From positions 100,016 through 164,015 of the forward strand of contig JANYDS010000085.1 of assembly GCA_025363475.1 (NCBI GenBank): DNA of 64,000 bases. Direction: 5' to 3'. Shown here piece after piece: positions 54,250 through 62,906 of the stretch (positions within the stretch are counted from its first letter, which is position 1; every line of letters begins with the position of its first letter). The notes below the pieces were generated by a model. The model searched no databases and was not told the DNA's origin. It saw only the letters and a list, made by a program, of their open reading frames with translations. This DNA is from Terriglobia bacterium. Lineage in GTDB: Bacteria > Acidobacteriota > Terriglobia > Bryobacterales > Bryobacteraceae. The translations under genes were made by a program, and so were the position numbers.

Positions 54250-56202
54250 CTACTGCACCACAATATACACCGGGTTGGAACCCTTGCCCCCCACATTGAG
54301 CACAATATCTACCCTGCCCTTGCCTGCAAGACTCGCCGGAATCAAGAGATTCACCTGATCGAGACCGGGATAAGTTCCCTGCGCCCCGGAATATTGCACC
54401 GTCGCATTTATTCCGCCGATTGTCGCCGAAACGGGCGCCGCGCCAACGCCAGAACCATACAAAATTAAATAAACCTGATCCGTCCCCAGCGCCAGGGTAG
54501 CCGGCGAAATCTGCCCGTTGATACCAGCCAGATAAACATTCTCCACAGTCTGCACACTGCCCCCCACGCGCTGCACATAAGCCGCCGCCAGGTTATCGCT
54601 GCCAATCTTGAAAACGCCCGGATAAGCCGCCACCACATTCACCGTTCCCGAGACCGAAACCCCAGCCGCGGTGACCGTAACTTTGCCCACGCCGGAAGCA
54701 GCGCTGGTCGGAATCCGGTAGTTTACCTGAGTCGGTGAAGCGTACAAAATGCCGGCGGGCAGCACAGCCCCACTTGAATCCGTCAGCGATACCGTAGCGC
54801 CGCCCAGACTCGTCGTCCAGTTGGAACCCGCAGCCGGAACCGCCGCCGATGCCGTTGATGTCGCCAGCACCGCATCAAACTCCGGATAGGCACTCACCAG
54901 CGCACCCGGCGAGACAGGCCCCGGTTCGCCCGATGCCGTCGAAACTTGTACCGTCCGCGCAGCCACCCCTCCACCACCCTGATCGCTACCACTCGAATTG
55001 CTATAACTGCCGCCATCCAAATTATTGAAAATCGCCACACCGTTCACCCAAACACCTGCCGCTCCCAGCCCGGACGAAGCCTTGGTCGCAGCCACAGCCG
55101 GACTCCGCGTCACCCGGTATTGCACGCTTGTCGAAGAAGCCCAGTTACTAAACACCCCGCCCACATCAAACGAACCAAACCACGGCCCAATCACATAACT
55201 CGGCAGGTTATTGGCATTCACATAAACGTCGCCGGCGTTTGCCCGCACCCTCTGAATATCCGCCAGTGCAGCTGACGCATTCCCTCCATTCACCGTCACC
55301 CCCGCCGGTTTCGTATTCGGCCACGTGGTCGAAGCGCCGGCGGAGGGATCAAACCCGCTCACCGCCTGAGCATTCTGCAACGAGCCTTTCGTATACCAGT
55401 TCGCCAACTGCGGATCGGTCGACGCGGTCTGTTTCAGCGAACCACCGCTGAAGTAATCCGCCGCATCGCTCGCAACCGTCTGCGCGCTGCCACCATTGCG
55501 GCTGCCGTAAATCTGAACATTGAAGATATAAGGAAATGCCGGTGTGCCGTCGCTGTTGACCGTCACGAAGTAGGCATAAGTCCCGGCCGGATATTCCGGA
55601 GTCACGGCAAACCGGCCATTGTATTGGTCCAGATCACCCAGACCAGCCACAAAATCGTAGTCAGGAACATACCGCCCCAGAGGATAAGCAGCACTAATGC
55701 TCGGACCATATTGAACCGCCGTCAGATTCTGCGTCGCGCTGGTCACGTAAGGCACAAACCAGGCCGGAAGCGTGTGCCGGTCAGCCATCGTTCTCAACCG
55801 GAAACCGGACACCAGTCGCCGCACCGAACTGCTCGAATCCGCCGCGTTCGAATACCCATAAGGCCCATAAACCGGATACCCGTCAAACGCCCAGCCCAGG
55901 ATTGGCGAGTGCTTCAGACCCACCGTTTTTTCCGTATAAACCGTCCCCAGCCGCCCGGTCGAAACCGCCGTCAGATTGTCATTCAGCTGCGCCCGCAGGC
56001 AAACCGGATTGATGTGATGGTGATAAGTTCCCGTGGGCGGCTGATGGCCGTTACACGGGTCAAAGGTTTCAATCTCCCCATAAGCCGCGTTCCGCACCCA
56101 GATTCCATCTCCGCTGCCCCCTCCAGGCCCGCCACCAGGAGGCGGACCCTGCGCAAAAACCATTGAGATCATCAGAGTGGAAAGCAGAATCAAGCGATGC
56201 AT
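54250..56202 (-). CDS. YHYH-domain secreted protein with TIGR03437-type C-terminus
   Basis: A 650-residue protein with a signal peptide (1-17). A YHYH domain (about 30-230) is recognised by PTGTYHHHINPVCLR and SPILGWAFDGYPVYGPYGYS. A middle region of unknown fold follows, then the C-terminal IPT-like module of about 220 residues (GPVSPGALVSAYPEFDAVLA to the end) that is a hallmark of Solibacter-group proteins. It is probably surface-attached or secreted. It is divergent from the type III CRISPR operon across 106 bp and is the best lineage marker in the window. Confidence 0.87.
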   Translation of the reverse strand: MHRLILLSTLMISMVFAQGPPPGGGPGGGSGDGIWVRNAAYGEIETFDPCNGHQPPTGTYHHHINPVCLRAQLNDNLTAVSTGRLGTVYTEKTVGLKHSPILGWAFDGYPVYGPYGYSNAADSSSSVRRLVSGFRLRTMADRHTLPAWFVPYVTSATQNLTAVQYGPSISAAYPLGRYVPDYDFVAGLGDLDQYNGRFAVTPEYPAGTYAYFVTVNSDGTPAFPYIFNVQIYGSRNGGSAQTVASDAADYFSGGSLKQTASTDPQLANWYTKGSLQNAQAVSGFDPSAGASTTWPNTKPAGVTVNGGNASAALADIQRVRANAGDVYVNANNLPSYVIGPWFGSFDVGGVFSNWASSTSVQYRVTRSPAVAATKASSGLGAAGVWVNGVAIFNNLDGGSYSNSSGSDQGGGGVAARTVQVSTASGEPGPVSPGALVSAYPEFDAVLATSTASAAVPAAGSNWTTSLGGATVSLTDSSGAVLPAGILYASPTQVNYRIPTSAASGVGKVTVTAAGVSVSGTVNVVAAYPGVFKIGSDNLAAAYVQRVGGSVQTVENVYLAGINGQISPATLALGTDQVYLILYGSGVGAAPVSATIGGINATVQYSGAQGTYPGLDQVNLLIPASLAGKGRVDIVLNVGGKGSNPVYIVVQ

Positions 56203-56224
56203 GAAATCAGTTCACCACGCCCGT

Positions 56225-56271
56225 GTAAAGTTCCTGTAAGCAGCCCCGCCTCTTTTGTGAAGCCCTTGTAA
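56225..56271. promoter_or_regulatory. Direct repeats upstream of the csm operon
   Basis: Two 15-bp imperfect direct repeats (56225-56239 and 56257-56271, 11 of 15 matching, pattern GTRAAGYYCYTGTAA) are spaced 32 bp apart, about three helical turns. The second contains TTGTAA (56266-56271), which with TAACGA (56290-56295) gives a weak promoter for the csm operon. They may be operator sites. Confidence 0.35.
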
Positions 56272-56308
56272 AACCACTGCGTGTTAGCCTAACGAAAGAT
56301 ATTCGGCA

Positions 56309-57751
56309 ATGTCATCCCAGTTCCTCCTGCAAGGCAAAATACTCGGCGGCGAAGAATTTCTGCTTGCAGGTCCGGCAGATAAGGATAACCGCGCCTTCGA
56401 AGCCCGCACCATCTGGCTTGCCCTGCTGGGCGAGGTTATCCCCCGCGTTCTGCTCGCCGAATTGCAGCTTCCGCCCCTGATGCTGGGCTCCTCCGGCGGT
56501 GATCGTTTTGTCGTAATTCTTCCCGATCAGGCCCGCGCTCAAACCGCTTCCCAATTTCTGACCACGGTTTCTGACGCCCTCGCCCGCATCACCATTGGCC
56601 GCGTGCGGATCGCCTGGAGCGCCACCGAAAACCTGGGCGACTGGACCGTTGTCCGCAAACGCCTCCACGACGGCCTCCGCGAAGGCGTTCAGGCCCCCGC
56701 CGCAGACCCCGGTTTCTTCGCCCCCTTCACCCCCTCCAGCGTCGGCCCGGACCTGATCCCGCGCGACCTCCGCGAAGCGGCAACCATCGGCTGGAGCCTC
56801 GAATTCCCCGCGCTGCTTTCCGCGACTAGTCTCGAAACAGCCACACATTCGTTCGACGTCGGCAGCGATAAAGCCCTTCCCCTGGTGCGCCACGCGGCCC
56901 GCAGCGGCGACAACGCCGCCACCACCAAAGACCTTGCCCGCCGCGCCCACGGGCTGAAACTCTGGGCCGTTCTGCGCGGCGAGATTGACGACCTCAGCAC
57001 CCGCATGCGCCGCCTGCAAAGCGTGGAAGAACACGTCCACCTTTCGACTCTCTACAAACATTTCCTGGCCGGTGAAATCGAATTACTCTGCTCGCATTCC
57101 GATTACTTCCAGCGCGTGACCGTCCTCAATTCTGAAGGCGGAAGCTTCGCCGTCTACGGAGCCTGGGACGCCCTCACCGGTTTCGCCCGTGAGCTGGAAC
57201 GCCTGTTCTCCCGTTTCGCCCAGGAACAGCTCAAAGAGCTGCCCGGCGCGGAAGCCAAAACTATTACGATGGCACTTACCATCGCCGAGTCCGGAGCCCC
57301 TCTCGCCCGCACATTTGAAGACTGCGGTCGCGATCTTGAAATCGCCCGCGCCGCCGACAAAGATTGTTTCCACCTGCTCGGCCGCGTGCTCGAATGGAAG
57401 CAGTTTAACGATGCCGCGGAATTGAAGGAAGCCGTCGTCAAGCTGAACGAAGAGTTTCGCGGTGGCCGCAGTTTTCTGGCTCAGTTGCGCAGCCTCTACC
57501 GCAAGGTGGAGATGCCTGCCGACCCGGGCGCAACTCTGGCGGCGAAGCAGCAGGACAGCGAACGCCTCACCGCGCGCGCCCTCCGTTTTCAGCGGACCTT
57601 CGCCCGCGTTGCCACCCGGCGCGACCGCGAATTTCAAAAACTGCGCTCCCATCTCATGAAAGAGATGGCTGGCCGCAACATGCGGGGCCGCCTCAAACTG
57701 CGCCCTGAAGGTCTGATCGCCCTCGAATGGGCCAGACTGGCGGAAGACTAG
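56309..57751 (+). CDS. csm1: Cas10/Csm1-like large subunit without HD or GGDD (type III-A-like)
   Basis: A 480-residue Cas10, well below the usual ~750. It begins directly at palm 1 (FEARTIWLALLGEVIPRVLL, then SSGGDRF at 61-67). The middle domain (about 115-215) has no zinc-binding Cys pairs. Palm 2 follows (LRGEIDDLSTRM at 222-233, replacing the usual DxD start), and where cyclase-active Cas10 has GGDD it reads EGGSF (276-280). KDCFHLLGRVLEWKQF (351-366) and the helical C-terminal domain (380-480) match Csm1. So the ssDNase and cOA-synthase sites are absent. It should act as the scaffold that caps the crRNA 5' end. It is first in the operon, 15 bp before csm2. Confidence 0.85.
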   Translation: MSSQFLLQGKILGGEEFLLAGPADKDNRAFEARTIWLALLGEVIPRVLLAELQLPPLMLGSSGGDRFVVILPDQARAQTASQFLTTVSDALARITIGRVRIAWSATENLGDWTVVRKRLHDGLREGVQAPAADPGFFAPFTPSSVGPDLIPRDLREAATIGWSLEFPALLSATSLETATHSFDVGSDKALPLVRHAARSGDNAATTKDLARRAHGLKLWAVLRGEIDDLSTRMRRLQSVEEHVHLSTLYKHFLAGEIELLCSHSDYFQRVTVLNSEGGSFAVYGAWDALTGFARELERLFSRFAQEQLKELPGAEAKTITMALTIAESGAPLARTFEDCGRDLEIARAADKDCFHLLGRVLEWKQFNDAAELKEAVVKLNEEFRGGRSFLAQLRSLYRKVEMPADPGATLAAKQQDSERLTARALRFQRTFARVATRRDREFQKLRSHLMKEMAGRNMRGRLKLRPEGLIALEWARLAED

Positions 57752-57766
57752 GATTGAAGGAAAATC

Positions 57767-58441
57767 ATGGCTGACGAGCAAGTAGTGGATCAGACACCCG
57801 AAACAGCGGCACCAGCAGAAGCCCCGGCATCAGTAGAGGCTCCGGCACCAGTTGCAGCCCCGGTCAAAACCGAAGCCCAGGCCAGAACCGCCAACAGGCC
57901 GCCGCAGGGGAATCGCGAAAATCGCCCCCCCCGTGACGCCAGTAGAGGTCCAGGTAGAGAGGGAGGCCGAGGTCCAGGCACCGGCTCGCCCCCCGGCGGA
58001 CGCAGCAATCTGAGCGGCGCTCCGGGTGGTGATCGCAATCGCGGCACTGAACATCGCGGCCCCGATCGCCGACCCGGCATGGACCGCCGTCCCGATGGCC
58101 CCGTCGAAATCGACCTCGACAAACTCATTGGCGACAGCCTCTACCTGGACAACCAGGCCCACCTGGTCGTCAGCCGTATGCGGGACATGGATTCCGGCAC
58201 CCGCAGCCAGCTCCGCCGCCTCTACAACTCAGTCCGGCGCGCCACCCGCACCGTAGAAAAGGAACGCCAGCACGAATTCGTTATGCTCCGCGCCCGGCTC
58301 GCCTACACCATCGCCCGCCACGGTCTGCGCAGTCTCGACCAACTGGAACGCCTGCTTTTACAGGTCACCCGCAAGAACGAAGCCCGCGGCTATGAACGTT
58401 TCCGCGATCTGTTTGAGGCCATCGTGGCCTACAACGAATAA
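57767..58441 (+). CDS. csm2: Csm2-like small subunit with disordered RG/PA-rich N-terminus
   Basis: A 224-residue protein. Residues 113-224 are an all-helical, basic domain (TRSQLRRLYNSVRRATRTVE, LRARLAYTIARHG) that matches Csm2, the small subunit lining the crRNA-target duplex. Residues 1-112 are low complexity: Ala/Pro/Glu-rich first (1-38), then Arg/Gly/Pro-rich with repeated RP, GPG and RG steps (40-112), predicted to be disordered. Csm2 is normally 120-150 residues, so the extension is an addition. The identification rests on fold pattern plus its position between csm1 and csm3. Confidence 0.8.
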   Translation: MADEQVVDQTPETAAPAEAPASVEAPAPVAAPVKTEAQARTANRPPQGNRENRPPRDASRGPGREGGRGPGTGSPPGGRSNLSGAPGGDRNRGTEHRGPDRRPGMDRRPDGPVEIDLDKLIGDSLYLDNQAHLVVSRMRDMDSGTRSQLRRLYNSVRRATRTVEKERQHEFVMLRARLAYTIARHGLRSLDQLERLLLQVTRKNEARGYERFRDLFEAIVAYNE

Positions 58442-58462
58442 AGAATCCGACACCAGGTACCC

Positions 58463-59296
58463 ATGAGCGCTCACACAGCACAAACGGAATTGAAGCTTTC
58501 AGGCAAATTAATCCTGGAAGGCGACATGCACTGCGAAACCGGCCTTCACGTCGGCGCGGGCAAGGGTTCTCTCGAAATCGGCGGCGCCGACAATCCTGTC
58601 GTTAAGGATGCCCACGGTCGCCCCTACGTCCCTGGCAGTTCCCTGCGCGGCCGCATCCGAGCCCTGCTCGAGCAAGCCACCGGCATGGCAGTTCCCTCCG
58701 AACTCGTCTATATTTCCAAACGCAAAGGTCAGGAAGTCCGCATCCACCAGAGCGACCGTCCAGATGACGAAATCTGCGTGCTCTTCGGCCGCAGCCCGGG
58801 TCGTATGGAAAAGGTGAGCGGCGGCGATATCGACAGCAACTACGCCACCCCTGCGCGCCTCAGCGTCTTCGATGCTCCCCTGATCCTCGACAGCATCACC
58901 TCCCAGATGCGCGAAACGCTTGACGACGAACTCACCGAAGTCAAAAGTGAGAACGCCATCGACCGCATTACTTCCCAGGCCAATCCGCGCACTCTGGAAC
59001 GCGTTCCCGCCGGTGCCCGTTTTCGCATCCGCATGGTTCTTGATGTTCTCTGTGCCGAAGATTCCACCCTTCCTGCGCTCCTGATTCAGGGTCTGCGTCT
59101 TCTTGAAGATGATGCTCTCGGCGGCGGTGGTTCACGCGGCAGCGGACGCGTCAGTTTCGGCGACCTCAAACTCACCTGGCGCGGCAGCGATTATTACGCC
59201 GCCGGGGCTCCCGAAAAAGAAATCGCCTCCGGTGCGGATGTCGCCGGTTTGCAAGGCAAAGTTCAGGAGATCGGCGAATTCCTCTTCGCGGCCTAG
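58463..59296 (+). CDS. csm3: Csm3, RNA-cutting backbone subunit
   Basis: A 277-residue RAMP protein forming the helical backbone. The N-terminal block TGLHVGAGKGSLEIGGADNP aligns with Csm3 of Staphylococcus, and the catalytic Asp of that family is conserved here as D43. Other marks are YVPGSSLRGRIRALL (55-69), RITSQANPRTLERVPAG (168-184) and the Gly-rich loop GGGGSRGSGRVSF (220-232). It should cleave bound target RNA at 6-nt steps. It is longer than typical (about 215-225) with a 40-residue C-terminal tail. It lies 3 bp before csm4. Confidence 0.95.
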   Translation: MSAHTAQTELKLSGKLILEGDMHCETGLHVGAGKGSLEIGGADNPVVKDAHGRPYVPGSSLRGRIRALLEQATGMAVPSELVYISKRKGQEVRIHQSDRPDDEICVLFGRSPGRMEKVSGGDIDSNYATPARLSVFDAPLILDSITSQMRETLDDELTEVKSENAIDRITSQANPRTLERVPAGARFRIRMVLDVLCAEDSTLPALLIQGLRLLEDDALGGGGSRGSGRVSFGDLKLTWRGSDYYAAGAPEKEIASGADVAGLQGKVQEIGEFLFAA

Positions 59297-59299
59297 CGA

Positions 59300-60265
59300 A
59301 TGGCATTACTTGAGATCAGGCTGCGGCCCACCGGACCGTGGCGCGCAGGGCAGCGAACCGGAGACCGTGAACGCGTGGATGGTGTCTACCACAGCGACGC
59401 GCTCTACTCTGCTGTCACGCTCGCCATGAATTCCTTCGGCTGGATGGAAGAGTGGCTGGCTGCCACGGCTGGTGCATCTGCGTCGCCCGTGCGCTTCAGT
59501 TCACTGTTTCCCTACGCCGGTTCGTCGCGTCTGATTCCGCCCCCGCGAACTTCCTGGCCTCCCGCAGGGGTTGGCAAACTTTACACCAAAGGTGCCAAAC
59601 TGGTGCCGCTCGAAGTAGCCCGCCAGGGTATCTCTGATGAATCCCGCTGGTCCGTGGATGGTGCCAGTGAATGCCTGCTTCCTTCCGGAGCTTCTGCACC
59701 GTTTGAAGTTTCTCTGCGCTCCGCAGCGGCTGTTGATCGCCTCACCGGTAGTGTTGAACCGCACCGAACTGCTTGCCTCGAATTTGCCCCCAAAGCAGGC
59801 CTCTGGGGCCTGATGGAAACCGATTCGGACTGGGAACCCCGCGTGAAATCAGCACTCAGACTGCTGGCCGATTCCGGTTTCGGCGGCGAACGCTCCCGTG
59901 GCTGGGGCAGGGCAGCCGAACCCGAATTTCAGGACGCTTCGAAGCTTTTTCCGGCTGAGAACTCAAGCTCGGAGAACTCAAACAAAGCATGGTGGCTGCT
60001 CTCGCTCTATTCCCCTCACGCCGATGATGCCGTCGACTGGACCAAAGGCGATTACGCCTCAGTCACCCGCGGCGGCTGGACTGACAGCCCGTCCGGTGCG
60101 GTGAAAAAGAAACAGGTCCGCATGATCGAAGAGGGGTCCGTACTCATGGCCGCGTCGCTCAAAGGCCGCGCTGTTGATGTTTCTCCAGATGCTTTCGCCC
60201 ACCCGGTCTGGCGCGCAGGTTTCGCTCTGGCTGTGCCCGTACCCGTCTTCGGAGCCGCCCAGTGA
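59300..60265 (+). CDS. csm4: Csm4, crRNA 5'-tag-binding RAMP subunit
   Basis: A 321-residue RAMP protein (Cas5 group). Early motifs are VDGVYHSDALYSAVTLA (26-42). The signature Gly-rich loop is GFGGERSRGWGRAAEPEF (193-210). Csm4 joins Cas10 at the foot of the complex and holds the 5' handle of the crRNA. The stop overlaps the csm5 GTG by 4 bp (GTGA), so the two are translationally coupled. Confidence 0.93.
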   Translation: MALLEIRLRPTGPWRAGQRTGDRERVDGVYHSDALYSAVTLAMNSFGWMEEWLAATAGASASPVRFSSLFPYAGSSRLIPPPRTSWPPAGVGKLYTKGAKLVPLEVARQGISDESRWSVDGASECLLPSGASAPFEVSLRSAAAVDRLTGSVEPHRTACLEFAPKAGLWGLMETDSDWEPRVKSALRLLADSGFGGERSRGWGRAAEPEFQDASKLFPAENSSSENSNKAWWLLSLYSPHADDAVDWTKGDYASVTRGGWTDSPSGAVKKKQVRMIEEGSVLMAASLKGRAVDVSPDAFAHPVWRAGFALAVPVPVFGAAQ

Positions 60266-61284
60266 AATACCAGGTAACAGTTCTAACGCCCACCCTGATA
60301 GGCGACGGAGCCAGACTCTCTCCGATCGACTACATGGTCTGGCGCGACCACGTCAACGTCCTGGATCAGCCAAAAATTTTCAAGCTCCTCGCCCGCGGCA
60401 ATCGTCTCGAAGGCTATCTTTCGCAGCTGCAGCGAGCCACCAAGCTCGACTTCGCCTCCTGGGGTGGTTTCGCCCAAAACTATGCCGACCGTCGTATTCC
60501 TTTTGAAGATGCCGCCGTAACGGCCCATTGGGACCGCGCCGCGCTCGACAGCCTCCATATCCCCACCTTCCGCTCCACCCGGACCGGTCCCTACCTCCCC
60601 GGCACCGCACTCAAAGGTGCGCTGCGAAATGGCTTCGTTTTTGCAAATCCGAAATCGGGTTCGGGCCCGTCAGACCGCATGCGCGTGTTCTCAGTGGCCG
60701 ATTCCGATCCCGGCTCGCGCGATCCCTTCCGTGTCTTTATGCTCCGCGTGGCGACACTTCTCCCCCAAGGTCCGGACAACTACACCCTCGGCTGGAAACC
60801 CGGAACCACGTTTGCCGAAATGGCCGGTCCCGGAGCTGTTTTCGAAGGCATCTGGCGGGAAAACGAATTTCTGAACCGTGAAGTGGTTCGGCAAACCCTG
60901 CACTGGAACACCCCAGTCACACGAGATCGGCTCTTCGACGCTGCGAACCGCTACGCAGCGAAACAACTCGAACTGCATGCCCGCTACGCCGCCTGGACAT
61001 CGCTCGATACCCTGGCCGCCTCCGTTGCCGACCTCCAGAAACGCCTCGAATCCGCTGGAAGTGAAGGCCGTTGTCTGCTTTCCCTCGGCTGGGGCGCAGG
61101 TTTCCTCAGCAAATCCACCACGATTGGCATGCCCGAAGCAGATCAGCGCAAGCTGCTCGAAACGTTCCCGTTCTACGAACGAGCTATCAAATCAGGCATG
61201 CCCTTCCCAAAAACCAGACGCATAGTTTTCCTTAAAGACAAACCGGCCACACTACCAGGTTGGGTTGAACTAAGCATCGGATAG
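60262..61284 (+). CDS. csm5: Csm5, crRNA 3'-end RAMP subunit
   Basis: A 340-residue RAMP protein (Cas7 group). Motifs VLTPTLIGDGARLSPIDYMV (7-26), YLPGTALKGALRNG (111-124) and SLGWGAGFLSKST toward the C-terminus are typical of Csm5. It caps the 3' end of the complex and helps crRNA maturation. The GTG start is set by the overlap with csm4. It is the last csm gene; no cas6 follows. Confidence 0.94.
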   Translation: MKYQVTVLTPTLIGDGARLSPIDYMVWRDHVNVLDQPKIFKLLARGNRLEGYLSQLQRATKLDFASWGGFAQNYADRRIPFEDAAVTAHWDRAALDSLHIPTFRSTRTGPYLPGTALKGALRNGFVFANPKSGSGPSDRMRVFSVADSDPGSRDPFRVFMLRVATLLPQGPDNYTLGWKPGTTFAEMAGPGAVFEGIWRENEFLNREVVRQTLHWNTPVTRDRLFDAANRYAAKQLELHARYAAWTSLDTLAASVADLQKRLESAGSEGRCLLSLGWGAGFLSKSTTIGMPEADQRKLLETFPFYERAIKSGMPFPKTRRIVFLKDKPATLPGWVELSIG

Positions 61285-61481
61285 TTGGAGGGCGAGGCCC
61301 CCCGGCCCGGTCGATCGAACGCGCACACCCACGTTCCGGTAGCGCCGTTCTCCGTTCGCAATCTCCAGATTGCCGTCGATCCGACAGGAACAGGCCCGCC
61401 ACTTCGACAGATAGTGCGTTATTCGTTCAAGTGGGCACAATCACGTTGCTTAGAGGGTAAGTCTTGAAACGTGCTCTAAGC
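61285..61481. other. Region after csm5, no repeat array and no gene
   Basis: About 197 bp between csm5 and the porin fragment. A possible GC hairpin (GGAGGGC-GAG-GCCCCCC, one mismatch) at 61287-61303 could end the csm transcript. A 60-codon TTG-started frame at 61285-61467 has no recognisable domain and I do not call it. No direct repeats of CRISPR type are present. Confidence 0.55.
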
Positions 61482-62165
61482 TCATCCGTGGCGCACATAG
61501 CGGGCAAGACTGAAGCGAAGTTCCACCCGAAACCCATTAAACGAGCGCCCGGTGGGGACAATCTCTTGAGGGCCGCGCACGGCATTGCGGGCGTACTCTA
61601 CATGAAGATTTGCAAGTTTCTGGCTGTAAGGCAGGTTGTAATTAACACCCGTTCGAAGCGCCTGCTGCACCGCGCTTCCGTTAATCCCTTCTTGGCCGAG
61701 TTGAACGACATCGTATCTCACGAAAGGGTCGAGGTCCCCGAACCTCTCCGCGGTGTCAAAAACGGAAAATTGCATCAGGCCGTAAATCCCTCGGGCGGTC
61801 GTGCCGCTGCCAAAGAAATTCGAACTAAAACCCTGCGTTTCAAACGTGTACGGGTGTGTGCCGAGGCGGGCCGTATAAACAAGGTCTCCTTCAAAGGAGA
61901 GTTTGTCACCGCTGGCCGCAACACTGCCAAGCGGACCGAAACCAACGGCAGAAGCGAGAGTAAAGCGGCCCCCCTTCTGGTAATCGCGGGTGTGATCGGC
62001 GCCAACACCTACCGTCAGCTTCCGTCCTTGCTTCTGGTCATCGATAAGCAGAGCGGTAAGTTTCGTCGCGAGCGAGTTGCCAATGTTGTAACGCGGCTTG
62101 TCGGTGTTGAAGGAGCCGCGATTATCCTGGGCCGAAACCGAAAGCGCCCGGGAAACTCCCGGTCC
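61482..62165 (-). pseudogene. C-terminal fragment of an outer-membrane porin, cut by an IS630 element
   Basis: The minus-strand frame reads about 228 codons of beta-barrel-like sequence ([20 protein letters not shown] onward, GVNYNLPYSQKLANLHVEYA near the end). It stops at 61482 after LRFSLARYVRHG, and resembles the C-terminal half of phosphate-selective-porin-like proteins. The upstream side runs straight into the transposase remnant near 62165, so the N-terminus and signal peptide are missing. The open frame continues to 62216 only because it crosses IS sequence. Confidence 0.7.
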
Positions 62166-62906
62166 AGAAGTCGGAGAAACTTCAAAAACTCCTGATGCCG
62201 ATGCCGCGGCTGGCACTGACCTACAACCTTGCCGTCCAATACACTCATGGCCGCGAATAAGGTCGTCGTACCGTTGCGCTTATAGTCATGCGTCATGGTG
62301 CCGCATCGGCCCTTTTTCAAAGGCAATCCCGGCTGGGTCCGAATCGAGCGCCTGAATCTGACTCTTTTCATCGACGCATAGCACGAGCACTTTCTCGGGC
62401 GGGTTCAGATACAACCCCACGACGTCGGTGAGTTTCTCGACAAACCTGGGGTCGCGCGACAGCTTGAAGGTTTGACTAAGATGCGGTTTGAGATTGTGCA
62501 GTTGCCACAGCCGGTTCACCGTGTTTTTACTCACGCCCTGGGCGTTGGCCATGTCGCGACAACTCCAATGAGTGGCTCCTGCGGGTTTCGTTTCCAGTGT
62601 GGCGGCGATAATGGTGTCCCGTCGGGCCTGGTCCAACTGCGGCTTGCGGCCACGGCCTTTCTCGATCTCCCACACCGCCCCGATGCCCTTCTCATGCACT
62701 CGGCGTCTCCATAACGAAGCGGTGTGCCGGCTTATCCTAAAGGCCGCTGCAATCTCCAGGTCCTGCTTGCCATCAACTGCCGCCAGCACCAGACGGCAGC
62801 GCAACGCGACTTGCTGCGCTGTGCTACGAGCGGATTGCCACCCATTCAGTTGCGCCACTTCGGATGCCGACAGTTCCAAACGCACGGCCTTTCTTGCCAT
62901 GCCCAC
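62165..62906 (-). pseudogene. IS630-family transposase, frameshifted and 3'-truncated
   Basis: From ATG 62906 the frame encodes an HTH region (LEIAAAFRISRHTASLWRRR), then a linker (GRGRKPQLDQARRDTIIAAT) and the first catalytic block [16 protein letters not shown]. An extra base near 62342 (GATTCGG) shifts the frame. The continuation [20 protein letters not shown], then [16 protein letters not shown], lies in another frame up to LLDREFPG near 62165. The final MDNYxxHK block with the last catalytic residue is missing. The protein cannot be active. Confidence 0.88.

Noticed and set aside
56489..56509. SGGDR at Cas10 residues 62-66 read as an active GGDD
   Set aside because: It lies in palm 1, where Csm1 proteins have a non-catalytic Gly-Gly turn; the palm-2 site is EGGSF. 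I keep in mind that structural modelling could overturn this.
61285..61481. Possible cas6 or CRISPR leader/array after csm5
   Set aside because: The short TTG-started frame has no RAMP Gly-rich loop or His active site, and no repeated unit of 25-40 bp is present.
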